From positions 1-64,000 of the forward strand of contig CAZIGH010000022.1 in the NCBI GenBank assembly GCA_964538625.1: a stretch of 64,000 nucleotides of DNA. Reading direction: 5' to 3'. A model generated the notes under the pieces. It saw nothing but the letters and a program-made list of their open reading frames with translations. It did not search any database and was not told where the DNA came from. The position numbers and the translations under genes are program-made. Every line of letters begins with the position of its first letter. The first letter of the stretch is position 1. The stretch is from JAEUHM01 sp964538625. GTDB taxonomy: Bacteria; Verrucomicrobiota; Verrucomicrobiia; Verrucomicrobiales; Verrucomicrobiaceae. Below are positions 27,929 through 35,506 of this stretch, piece by piece.

Positions 27929-28042
27929 GGTGTTGAATGAACGGCGCTACGGTGCCTGATCCTTCGCGGAGGTGGAGTCTGGTGTTTGCACCGGACTCAA
28001 TGCGCGCTTTACTGCATGATTCGAATCCCCGGCTTCCCTTCT

Positions 28043-28552
28043 ATGCACAGGTCTCTCCCATCCATCCTCCTTACCGCTGCCGCATTGTTGCTCGCCTCCT
28101 GCAAGAGCAACAAGGTGCCGGGCGTGCCCAAGGTGCTGCCCACCGTGCCGCTCTATGGTTCCACAGCCACGCCGAGCCATAGCATGTCTGCGAGTGAGTA
28201 CCCTTTTGCTCCGAACGGGGATTACGTGACGTCGTGGGCGGCTGCGGGCGGGGGGCCTGCAGCGGCTTCGGACTATAATAGCTGGCGCACCTCCCATGGA
28301 GGCTCATCCTCGAGCCGAGGCGTGACAAAGGTGAGTGCGCCCAAGAAGGCATCGGCAAGTGCGAGCCGTGCCAAGTCCACCAAAGCCAAGACCACGGCTG
28401 CGAGCAGGAGCGTGAGGCATACGGTGAAGGGTGGGGACACGCTGTCAGGCATCGCTAGGCGTTACGGTTCCTCGGTCGCCAAGATCAAGGCTGCCAATGG
28501 GTTGCGCAGCGACATGATCCGGCCCGGTCAGACGCTCAGTGTGCCGAAGTGA
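28043..28552 (+). CDS. LysM-domain lipoprotein
   Basis: 169 residues from ATG 28043; an upstream ATG at 27986 would precede the signal peptide. MHRSLPSILLTAAALLLASC ends in a lipobox Cys. The middle is low-complexity Ser/Ala/Lys-rich (about residues 80-125). The last 45 residues are one LysM repeat (HTVKGGDTLSGIARRYGSS ... RPGQTLSVPK) that should bind peptidoglycan. No enzymatic domain is present, so an envelope-organising role is likely. The 79 bp that follow lead to rpsN. Confidence 0.85.
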   Translation: MHRSLPSILLTAAALLLASCKSNKVPGVPKVLPTVPLYGSTATPSHSMSASEYPFAPNGDYVTSWAAAGGGPAAASDYNSWRTSHGGSSSSRGVTKVSAPKKASASASRAKSTKAKTTAASRSVRHTVKGGDTLSGIARRYGSSVAKIKAANGLRSDMIRPGQTLSVPK

Positions 28553-28631
28553 GGTGGAGGCCAAGTTCTCGTTTTTGATGGAGAAAGTGGTTGCAAAGGT
28601 GGCATAAGGACGCACCTTCCCGGCCCTTTTT

Positions 28632-28901
28632 ATGGCAAAAACAGCATGGCTTGAGCGCAACGCGCGCAAACAGAAAACGGTCAACAAGTACGCGAAGCTT
28701 CGCGAGGAACTGAAGGCCAACAAAGATTACATCGGACTCACGATGCTCCCTCGTGATGCCAGCCCCACGCGGTTGGTCAACCGTTGCCGCGTCTCCGGAC
28801 GTCGCCGTGCTTTCATGCGGCGCTTCCAAATGTCCCGTCTGACTTTTCGTGAGCACGCCCTGAATGGGTTGATTCCGGGAGTGACGAAGTCCAGCTGGTA
28901 A
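28632..28901 (+). CDS. rpsN: 30S ribosomal protein S14
   Basis: 89 residues beginning MAKTAWLERNARKQKTVNKY. RCRVSGRRRAFMRRFQMSR and the C-terminal GVTKSSW are S14 signatures. The CxxC pairs of the short zinc form are absent, so this is the zinc-independent long type. It is encoded away from the main ribosomal protein operon and followed by its own factor-independent terminator, so it is probably monocistronic. Confidence 0.95.
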   Translation: MAKTAWLERNARKQKTVNKYAKLREELKANKDYIGLTMLPRDASPTRLVNRCRVSGRRRAFMRRFQMSRLTFREHALNGLIPGVTKSSW

Positions 28902-28927
28902 GTCGCGCTGCGAATCCTTCTTTACGA

Positions 28928-28964
28928 GAACCGCTTCTCCCTTGTGGTGAGGCGGTTTTCTTTT
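28928..28964 (+). terminator. Factor-independent terminator after rpsN
   Basis: GAACCGCTTCTCC pairs with GGTGAGGCGGTTT (28946-28958) around the loop CTTGT, with one mismatch and two G-T pairs. A T-rich run (TTTTCTTTT) follows to 28964. It lies 26 bp after the rpsN stop. Confidence 0.8.
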
Positions 28965-29012
28965 GCAAACTTGCCCCTCGGTTGCATCCGTATTTCAGAG
29001 AGGTTTCCGTAT

Positions 29013-29264
29013 ATGCCCACGTATTCCTACATTGCAGAAGACCCGGAAAAGGGCTGTCCTTCGTGCCGCCGGGGCTTTGATCTCCGCCGTCCCATGGAGC
29101 GTCCGGCGCTCACGCACTGCCCGCTTTGCAAGAGGCCCGTGAAAAAGCTGGTGACCGGGTTCTCGACGCCCAAATACACGAAGCCAGTCTCCATCTCTGA
29201 TGCCAAGAAGGCTGGCTTCACGGTGCTTGAGAAGCGCTGCGACGGTTCTTACGAAAGGATGTAG
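29013..29264 (+). CDS. FmdB-like zinc-ribbon protein
   Basis: 83 residues from ATG 29013 (MPTYSYIAEDPEKGCPSCRR); the longer upstream frame runs through the terminator region. Two CxxC pairs (CPSC and CPLC) form a zinc ribbon as in FmdB/regulatory-protein family small proteins. The family's cellular role is unclear. The C-terminal half has a conserved-looking YTKPVSISDAKKAGF stretch. It follows rpsN but is separated from it by the terminator. Confidence 0.75.
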   Translation: MPTYSYIAEDPEKGCPSCRRGFDLRRPMERPALTHCPLCKRPVKKLVTGFSTPKYTKPVSISDAKKAGFTVLEKRCDGSYERM

Positions 29265-29406
29265 TTTCCGTGCGGGGCAGGGGAGAATGGGCATGGTCTT
29301 CCAGCGCTGGTGACATTTTTTGGCTTGCGTCTCGCAGGGCGTTTGATTGAGTTCCGGTGTTCACCTTTGATCATCTGACGCATCACCCACATCTTCCCAC
29401 CACATT

Positions 29407-30054
29407 ATGGGCCGTTTCTTTACCATTGTCGTTATCAGTCTTGGTATTGCTGGAGCGTTTTTCGTTGCACGCGATTACTTTGAAGCGCAGAAACAGAAGA
29501 AGAATCCCTGGGTGGAAGAGATTCGGGTCTTGGTGAATGATGCCCAGCAAAAGGAGCGTGAGGGTGCAGCGAATGACCCGTGGTTCGCGGATGAGGGGCG
29601 GTTCTTCACGTTGCTCGCCATTCTGCACGAGACCGAGCGGACCAAGTATGACGTGGAAAGCACCCTCATGGCGGCTTGCAGTGGCATACCGGCCTCGAAG
29701 TTGGTGCAAGAGAGTCTTCTAGCTAACTACGCGCTGGCAAAGACGCTGGGAGTTTTCAATCAGCCGACCAACCTGCTGGCGATGGAGAATGGCGAGTCTC
29801 CTGTGGCCACCGCCCGGGGATGGGAGGATCACAAGCTCGTCGTGGGTCACCGCATCTCTCCTCTGTTGGCACCTGAAGCTGCAAAGTCGCTGGTGAACAT
29901 GCTGCTCATGCCCGAGGCGCTTCGCGATCTGCAGGTCGTGGATGCAGGTGGATTCACGCTTGAGACCGTCAAGAAGTGGAACCAGGAAAAGATCATCGGT
30001 CCGGAGTCTTCTGAGGCCATCGCTGAACTGGTGCGTCAGCGGGACAAGTTCTGA
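29407..30054 (+). CDS. Hypothetical membrane-anchored protein
   Basis: 215 residues with one N-terminal transmembrane segment (FFTIVVISLGIAGAFFVA) and a soluble, mostly helical remainder. No family recognised. Its stop overlaps the start of the next gene (TGATG at 30052-30056), so it is translationally coupled to the pseudouridine synthase. A role near ribosome or envelope maintenance is only a guess from this coupling. The 142 bp before it show no clear feature. Confidence 0.75.
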   Translation: MGRFFTIVVISLGIAGAFFVARDYFEAQKQKKNPWVEEIRVLVNDAQQKEREGAANDPWFADEGRFFTLLAILHETERTKYDVESTLMAACSGIPASKLVQESLLANYALAKTLGVFNQPTNLLAMENGESPVATARGWEDHKLVVGHRISPLLAPEAAKSLVNMLLMPEALRDLQVVDAGGFTLETVKKWNQEKIIGPESSEAIAELVRQRDKF

Positions 30055-30749
30055 TGGCTGCGCGTCGGCTTGACCAACTGCTTGCCTCTCTGGGTTACGG
30101 CTCGCGCCGTGACGCGAAGGAGATGGTGGCTGCGGGTCGTGTGAGTGTGGCGGGCAGGATTGTCAGACGTGCCGATGAGAAGGTGGACCCGGACCTCGTG
30201 CGACTCGACGGTGAGGAGCTGGAAGCGCCTGATGGCCTGCTGGCATTGTTTCACAAGCCCTTGGGTCTCACCTGCACGCACTCGCAGGAGGAAGGGCCTA
30301 CCATTTATGAGCTCCTTCCCGGGCGTTGGCTGGCTCGGAACCCGGCCGTCACCAGTATAGGCAGGCTCGATAAAGAGACCAGCGGTCTGCTCCTGCTGAC
30401 GGACCTGGGACGTCTGGTGCAAAAGTTCACCTCACCAAAGTCCGAGGTGGAGAAGGTCTATGAAGTCACCGTAGATGGTCTGGTAACGGATGAAATGAAG
30501 CGTGTATTCGCCTCAGGTAGTCTGGTTCTGCGTGGGGAGGACAAACCATGTTTGCCCGCATTCATGGAGATCACTGGTGCAAGCACAGCCCGTCTCACGC
30601 TGCACGAGGGGCGCTACCACCAGGTTCGAAGAATGTTCGCCAGCCAGGGCGTGACAGTGACCAAGCTGCACCGGACGCGCTTTGGCCCCTATCAACTTGG
30701 CTTGCTGGATGAAGGAACATTCCGGCTTGTGCCCGTGCCGGACGTGTGA
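30054..30749 (+). CDS. RsuA/RluB-family pseudouridine synthase
   Basis: 231 residues. An N-terminal S4 RNA-binding domain (MAARRLDQLLASLGYGSRRD, about 1-60) is followed by the synthase domain with catalytic Asp in GRLDKETSGLLLLT. KVYEVTVDG and YHQVRRMF are further family motifs. It isomerises a uridine in 16S or 23S rRNA. Size and the HKPLGLTCTH strand suggest the RsuA (16S) branch, but RluE/RluB cannot be excluded. Coupled to the upstream hypothetical gene by a 1-nt overlap. Confidence 0.9.
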   Translation: MAARRLDQLLASLGYGSRRDAKEMVAAGRVSVAGRIVRRADEKVDPDLVRLDGEELEAPDGLLALFHKPLGLTCTHSQEEGPTIYELLPGRWLARNPAVTSIGRLDKETSGLLLLTDLGRLVQKFTSPKSEVEKVYEVTVDGLVTDEMKRVFASGSLVLRGEDKPCLPAFMEITGASTARLTLHEGRYHQVRRMFASQGVTVTKLHRTRFGPYQLGLLDEGTFRLVPVPDV

Positions 30750-30791
30750 AGGTTCTTCACCTCACGTTCGTTCCTCTCTCTCCCTTTGCCG

Positions 30792-31829
30792 ATGAAACTG
30801 CTTGTCACCTTTCTTTCCATCCTCACCAGCACTACGGTAACCACACTGGCTCAAGTGCCGACCCCACCGCCACCGGGAGAGAAAGCGGAGATCCTCATCC
30901 ATAAAATGATAGGGGACCACGGCAGGCACAATGCATTCACGGACTTGATCCGCTGGGAGAATCTGTGGTACGTGTGCTATCGCATGGCTGATGCCCATGT
31001 GGGCGGCAACGGTCAGATTCAAGTGCTCGCCTCGTACGATGGTCTGACGTGGTCACCGGTGGCCGTGGTGAAGGAAGAGGGGATCGACCTGCGGGATCCC
31101 AAGTTCGGCATCACGAAGGAGAACCGTCTTATCCTGTTCATGGGTGGATCCGTTTATCAGGGCAATCAGCTGATGGGCCGACAGCCCAGAGTCAGCACCT
31201 CCACAGACGGACGTAACTGGGTGCCGCCGCAGAAGTTTCTGTCCAATGGAGACTGGATGTGGCGTGCGACTTGGCATCCGGAGGAGCAAAAGTTTTACGG
31301 CACGGTGTATAACACGCATCCCACCACAGCGGGTCCCAAAGAGGAAGCGGAGTGGTCTCTGAAGCTGTATTCCAGTCTGGATGGCAAGGTGTGGCAGCTA
31401 GCCGCGCCCTGGAGTATCGACGGACGACCGAATGAGGCGACGGTGCGGCTGCTGCCAGGGGGCGAGATGATGGCGCTCGTGCGTCGCGAAGCCGGAGACA
31501 GGAAAGGCTGGATCGGCAAGGCCGCCGCGCCTTTCAAGGAATGGACGTGGCAGCCCTTCGCCGTACCGCTGGGCGGTCCCAACTTTGTGGTGCTGCCAGA
31601 TGGACGCATCATCGGCGGGTCCCGCGGATTCGGCGCCACGCCTGGGCCGCACATGGTGCTCTTTGAGATCAAGGACGGCCAGTATCTTCCTCTGCTAGAG
31701 CTTCCGAGCAGCGGGGACTGCAGCTACCCCGGCATGGTGTTCCACGAAGGTCACCTCTACGTGAGCTACTACTCCTCTCATGAGGAGAACCGCAGCAAGG
31801 TGTACTTTGCGAAGGTGAGGCTGAACTAG
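30792..31829 (+). CDS. Secreted sialidase-like (BNR-type) beta-propeller protein
   Basis: 345 residues from ATG 30792; a TTG two codons upstream is less likely. Signal peptide MKLLVTFLSILTSTTVTTLA. The body has repeated blade-like strands with SYDGLTWSPV, STDGRNWVPP and SLDGKVWQLA, resembling the S-x-D-G-x-W Asp-box repeats of sialidase folds, and NEATVRLLPGG. Glycosidase activity is not shown: the arginine triad of sialidases cannot be assigned. The stop overlaps the convergent ggt stop by 4 nt. Confidence 0.75.
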   Translation: MKLLVTFLSILTSTTVTTLAQVPTPPPPGEKAEILIHKMIGDHGRHNAFTDLIRWENLWYVCYRMADAHVGGNGQIQVLASYDGLTWSPVAVVKEEGIDLRDPKFGITKENRLILFMGGSVYQGNQLMGRQPRVSTSTDGRNWVPPQKFLSNGDWMWRATWHPEEQKFYGTVYNTHPTTAGPKEEAEWSLKLYSSLDGKVWQLAAPWSIDGRPNEATVRLLPGGEMMALVRREAGDRKGWIGKAAAPFKEWTWQPFAVPLGGPNFVVLPDGRIIGGSRGFGATPGPHMVLFEIKDGQYLPLLELPSSGDCSYPGMVFHEGHLYVSYYSSHEENRSKVYFAKVRLN

Positions 31830-33508
31830 AGTCCGTCAGCGGAGCCTGGCACCCGTGGATCGTGGGCGGGCTCAAGGAGCTTGCCTTCGGGATCAAGAGT
31901 GATGCACTGACAGGCACCGAATGAGGTCAGTTCGTCCAGCTTATGGCCGTAGGCTCGCAGTGCATCCAGCGTGTCCTGACCAAAGCGCTTTTCGATCCGC
32001 AGTTCATCCGGGTTCCACTGGTGATGGAAGCGCGGTGCCGCCAGTGCGTCTTTGGCGGTCATGCCATCATCAATGATATTTGTGAGCGCGAGCAAGGTCT
32101 GCGTGATGATGGTAGGGCCGCCTGCCGCTCCTACGGAAATGACCGGCTTGCCGTCCTTCAGCACGAGGGTGGGGCTCATGCTGGAGAGCGGTCGCTTGCC
32201 GGCAGCTACGGCGTTGTTTTCCGCACCGATGAGTTTGAATGCGTTTGGCACTCCAGGCTGGACGGAAAAGTCATCCATCTCGTTGTTCATGATGACTCCT
32301 GTGCCGGGGACGATGACCTTGGAACCGAAGGCGGTGTTGATGGTTTGGGTGATGGCGACCCAGAACCCTTCAGAGTCGGCGGTGCTGAGGTGAGTGGTGT
32401 GTTTGCCGAAGACCTCGTCATGCGCTTTTTCAGGCGTGCCGTGCTGAGGAACGGCAGTGAGCTTGTCGAGGCTGATCTTTTGGCGGAGTCCATCCAGATA
32501 ATCCTTTGACAACAAACCGCGAGGAACCTTGGCGAAGTCAGGATCACCCAGCCAATAGGCGCGGTCGGCGAATGCCAGCTTCATGGCCTCTGTCAGCAGG
32601 TGCACGCGACTTGCGGTGCGGAGATGGCGGACCGGATAGGGCTCGATCAAGCTGAGAATCTGCGCCACGTGAAGTCCGCCTGAGCTGGGAGGTGGCATGC
32701 CTATGACTTGGTAGCCGCGATAACTTGTGCGAAGAGGCTCGCGCTCCTTCGGCGCGTAGGCTGCGAAGTCCTCCGCAGTGACGATGCCACCATTCGCTGC
32801 CATCCACTCAGCCGTGCGCTTGGCGAACTCTCCTTTGTAGAACCAGTCCAGCCCTTGGTCTGCCACGTGACGCAAGGTTTGAGCGAGGTCCTTTTGCACC
32901 AGAACATCGCCCTTTTGAAGCGGCACCCCGTCGGCCTTCAACAGAATCGCAGCCGAGGCGGGGAACTTGGCCAGCTTTTCAGCGGTGCCCTTCAGTTTGC
33001 GCTCATAGACTTCATCCAGTGGAAAGCCCTTTTCCGCCAGCTCCGCCGCAGGGCGGAGCAAGTCTGCCAGCTTGAGCCTGCCATGCTTCGTCAGAGCCAA
33101 GTTGTAAGCCGCCAGTGCACCGGGAACGGCAATGGCCAGGGCGCCCGTCTTGCTCGCCTCCTCGTCCAGTTTCCCCTCCAGAATGTAAAGATCCCGGTGC
33201 GCTTTTGCCGGGGCCATTTCCCGACCATCAATGCAGGTGATGCTCCCATCTGGCGCATGAACGAGGATGAAACATCCGCCGCCGATGCCCGAGTTATGCC
33301 CGTCCACGACTCCTAGGGTGAGCGCTGTGGCAATGGCGGCGTCCACTGCGTTGCCACCGCGTTTCAGCGCATCCAGCCCTGCTTGGGTGGCCAGCGGGTG
33401 AACCGAGGCTACCGCAGCTTTTGCAAAGCGTTGAGGTTCAGCCGCCTCTGCCGGAAGCAGCGACGGAATAAGAAACAGTCCAATAGCGAACGGCAGTTTG
33501 CGTCTCAT
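31826..33508 (-). CDS. ggt: Gamma-glutamyltransferase
   Basis: 560 residues from ATG 33508, which starts a signal peptide (MRRKLPFAIGLFLIPSLLPA); the frame extends 15 codons upstream without a better start. This periplasmic N-terminal nucleophile enzyme hydrolyses or transfers gamma-glutamyl groups of glutathione. The large-subunit region has GGNAVDAAIATALTLGVVDGHNSGIGGGCF. Self-cleavage is expected before the Thr in KHTTHLSTAD (about residue 371), giving the small subunit with the PLSSMSPTLVLKDGKP lid region. A small membrane-protein gene and cutA lie upstream on the same strand. Confidence 0.93.
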   Translation of the reverse strand: MRRKLPFAIGLFLIPSLLPAEAAEPQRFAKAAVASVHPLATQAGLDALKRGGNAVDAAIATALTLGVVDGHNSGIGGGCFILVHAPDGSITCIDGREMAPAKAHRDLYILEGKLDEEASKTGALAIAVPGALAAYNLALTKHGRLKLADLLRPAAELAEKGFPLDEVYERKLKGTAEKLAKFPASAAILLKADGVPLQKGDVLVQKDLAQTLRHVADQGLDWFYKGEFAKRTAEWMAANGGIVTAEDFAAYAPKEREPLRTSYRGYQVIGMPPPSSGGLHVAQILSLIEPYPVRHLRTASRVHLLTEAMKLAFADRAYWLGDPDFAKVPRGLLSKDYLDGLRQKISLDKLTAVPQHGTPEKAHDEVFGKHTTHLSTADSEGFWVAITQTINTAFGSKVIVPGTGVIMNNEMDDFSVQPGVPNAFKLIGAENNAVAAGKRPLSSMSPTLVLKDGKPVISVGAAGGPTIITQTLLALTNIIDDGMTAKDALAAPRFHHQWNPDELRIEKRFGQDTLDALRAYGHKLDELTSFGACQCITLDPEGKLLEPAHDPRVPGSADGL

Positions 33509-33525
33509 CCCGTCAGTGTGAGGCC

Positions 33526-33765
33526 TCACGCACGAGGGCGCAAGTTTTGCCACACCCGATGGAACGTAAAAACAAGAGCTAGCGCCCCGGCCACGAGGCT
33601 CGCAAAACGAAGTGGATCAGAAAAGTGGCTCATCTGCTGCGAGCTCCACACCGCTGCGAGCGTATGGGCTTCCGCAACCTCCTCAGGTTCGCTGCCTGTT
33701 GCCGCTGCGACCACTAGGACGGGAAGCACGAAGATGAACCAGTATGCAAAGTTGCGCCAAGTCAT
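33526..33765 (-). CDS. Small predicted membrane protein
   Basis: 79 residues from ATG 33765 with two hydrophobic stretches (FAYWFIFVLPVLVVAAATG and FASLVAGALALVFTFHRVW) separated by a short polar loop, and a basic end. No family recognised. It sits 17 bp upstream of ggt and 66 bp downstream of cutA on the same strand, which supports it as a real gene in a gap otherwise lacking one. No strong RBS is visible. Confidence 0.5.
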   Translation of the reverse strand: MTWRNFAYWFIFVLPVLVVAAATGSEPEEVAEAHTLAAVWSSQQMSHFSDPLRFASLVAGALALVFTFHRVWQNLRPRA

Positions 33766-33831
33766 TGATCGTGAGTGTATTTTCCCGGGAGGGCGCGAAG
33801 TTTTATCAATATTGGTCGAATGATGGAAGAA

Positions 33832-34173
33832 CTATTTTTGGGCGGCATTCTCAGGTTTGAGAACAACCGATGAAATCAGCCACTCCGCGTAGCGTTCATG
33901 GGCCGATTCCGGACTGAGAACGACGAACTCCGGCACATCGTAGGGATGAGCGGCGAGAAGAGCCGACTCGAACGCACGGAGCGCCGCAGCCGTGGTTTTG
34001 AAGATGGCGAGGATCTCCGTCTCCTCACGCACCTGCCCCTCCCAACGGTAGATGGAAGTGACTCCGGGAACAAAGGAGACGCAGGCGGCGAGTTGCGAGT
34101 GCACCATCTGCGTGCCAATCTCTCGGGCGTCTTCAAGATTCGGAAACGTCACCAGCACCAGTCGAATGTCCAT
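33832..34173 (-). CDS. cutA: Divalent-cation tolerance protein CutA
   Basis: 113 residues, normal CutA length. VLVTFPNLEDAREIGTQMV, LAACVSFVPGVTSIYRWEG and HPYDVPEFVVL are the family signatures. CutA forms a trimer with a PII-like ferredoxin fold. A role in copper/divalent metal tolerance has been proposed but the mechanism is uncertain. It is divergent from the histidine kinase, with only 11 nt between the two start codons, so each promoter must lie in the other gene or be shared. Confidence 0.93.
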   Translation of the reverse strand: MDIRLVLVTFPNLEDAREIGTQMVHSQLAACVSFVPGVTSIYRWEGQVREETEILAIFKTTAAALRAFESALLAAHPYDVPEFVVLSPESAHERYAEWLISSVVLKPENAAQK

Positions 34174-34184
34174 GCACCCATGAT

Positions 34185-35339
34185 ATGAAATCCGGCTTCT
34201 TCGACAAGCTCATCAAGCGGATGGATCGCCTGGAACCCGGCGAGGTGCAGCACTTTCTCGCCGAGCTTCTCCGGGAGAAGGGGCTTCTGGAAAAGGTGTT
34301 TCAGGCTCTGCAGGAGGGCGTCATCCTTCTGGACAACGAAGGCCGCGTGACCTACGTGAACCGTGCGGCCTGTCAGTTGTTCGGCTTTGAGGCGGAGACC
34401 ATCATGGGCAAGCAGCTTGGTGAGGGGATGCGCGGCATCGACTGGAAAGAACTGCGCAAGCCAGGGACCGTGATTAGCCGCGACCTAGAGATCACTTACC
34501 CGGAAAACCGTTACCTGAACTTCTACATCACCGCCATCGACGACACGCAGGAGCATGGGTTCGTGATGCTCATCCGGGACGTCACCCAGAGTCGTAAGCT
34601 GACCGAGGAAAAGATCGAGAGCGAGCGCATCACGGCACTCACCATGCTGGCGGCAGGAGTGGCGCATGAGCTGGGCAACCCGCTTAATGGCCTCACCATC
34701 CACCTTCAGCTCATGGAGCGGGCACTGAAAAAGATGGGCAAAGGCGGGGACAAACTCCAGAAGCATCTCGAGGTGGCCAGTGGCGAGATCAAACGGCTGG
34801 ATCTCATCATTACCCAGTTCCTCGCCGCCATCCGGCCCACCAAGCCCCAGCTTCATCGCGTAGCAGTGAACGAACTCATCGAAGAAGCGGCGAGATTTCT
34901 GAGTCCAGAACTGGAGAGCCACAGGGTCAAGCTCAAGCTGGAGCTGCGGGCCGATACGCCGCAGATGCTGCTGGATGCGAACCAGATGAAGCAGGCCTTT
35001 TACAATCTCATCCGCAACGCAGCCCAGGCCATGCCAGAGGGTGGACGGCTCACCATCACGTCCACGTTCAATGACTTTGAGGTCATCATCAGCTTTCAGG
35101 ATACTGGCAAAGGCATCTCCGCCGAAGCCATGGGCAACCTTTTCCAGCCATTCTTCACGACCCGAAAGACGGGCACCGGTCTCGGACTGCTCATCGTCCG
35201 CCGAATCGTGCGGGAGCATGGAGGAGAGATCGACATCGGCAGCCGTGAAGGCGAGGGCACGCGCGTGAGTGTCATCCTGCCGCTGGTGGAGAAAAAGGTG
35301 CGGCTCCTGGGTGCCGGAGAGGCGGACTTGGCAAGTTGA
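34185..35339 (+). CDS. PAS-domain sensor histidine kinase, NtrB-like
   Basis: 384 residues, no transmembrane segment, so cytoplasmic. A PAS domain (about 40-140: VFQALQEGVILLDNEGRVTY) is followed by the phosphoacceptor box GVAHELGNPLNGL (His about 161) and an ATPase domain with NLIRNAAQAMPEGG (N box), DTGKGIS and GTGLGLLIV (G boxes). This architecture is that of NtrB-like kinases that phosphorylate sigma-54 activators. It is followed by a 47-codon frame and then the response regulator on the same strand, so the partner is clear. The signal is unknown. Confidence 0.9.
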   Translation: MKSGFFDKLIKRMDRLEPGEVQHFLAELLREKGLLEKVFQALQEGVILLDNEGRVTYVNRAACQLFGFEAETIMGKQLGEGMRGIDWKELRKPGTVISRDLEITYPENRYLNFYITAIDDTQEHGFVMLIRDVTQSRKLTEEKIESERITALTMLAAGVAHELGNPLNGLTIHLQLMERALKKMGKGGDKLQKHLEVASGEIKRLDLIITQFLAAIRPTKPQLHRVAVNELIEEAARFLSPELESHRVKLKLELRADTPQMLLDANQMKQAFYNLIRNAAQAMPEGGRLTITSTFNDFEVIISFQDTGKGISAEAMGNLFQPFFTTRKTGTGLGLLIVRRIVREHGGEIDIGSREGEGTRVSVILPLVEKKVRLLGAGEADLAS

Positions 35340-35362
35340 TCTGGAGTGCGTATGGTTGCGCC

Positions 35363-35506
35363 ATGCTGACACTTGAAGACACCCTCGACTCCCCTGGAGA
35401 CCTCCAGGAGGATAGGAAGTTTTGTCCCAAGATGGAGAACCACTGGGTGGGGCCGAGTCCGCTGCCCATCCCCCCTGCTGCCGACCAGCCGAATCCAAAC
35501 CCATGA
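35363..35506 (+). CDS. Small ORF (47 aa) between kinase and regulator
   Basis: ATG 35363 to TGA 35504-35506 encodes 47 residues beginning MLTLEDTLDSPGDLQEDRKF and ending in a Pro/Asn-rich tail. It starts 23 bp after the kinase stop, and its TGA overlaps the regulator ATG as ATGA, the classic coupling geometry. No family recognised and no strong Shine-Dalgarno. It may be a genuine small protein, or a leader whose translation feeds regulator synthesis. Chance is possible for a frame this short. Confidence 0.45.
   Translation: MLTLEDTLDSPGDLQEDRKFCPKMENHWVGPSPLPIPPAADQPNPNP

Noticed and set aside
30700..33600. Glutathione-use cluster (ggt with the cyclotransferase-like gene)
   Set aside because: The two genes are about 13 kb apart in different operons, so shared pathway membership is only possible, not supported by layout.
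35422..35502. TTG start giving 27 extra residues on the NtrC-like regulator
   Set aside because: The receiver fold begins right after ATG 35503, which overlaps the preceding small ORF as ATGA.
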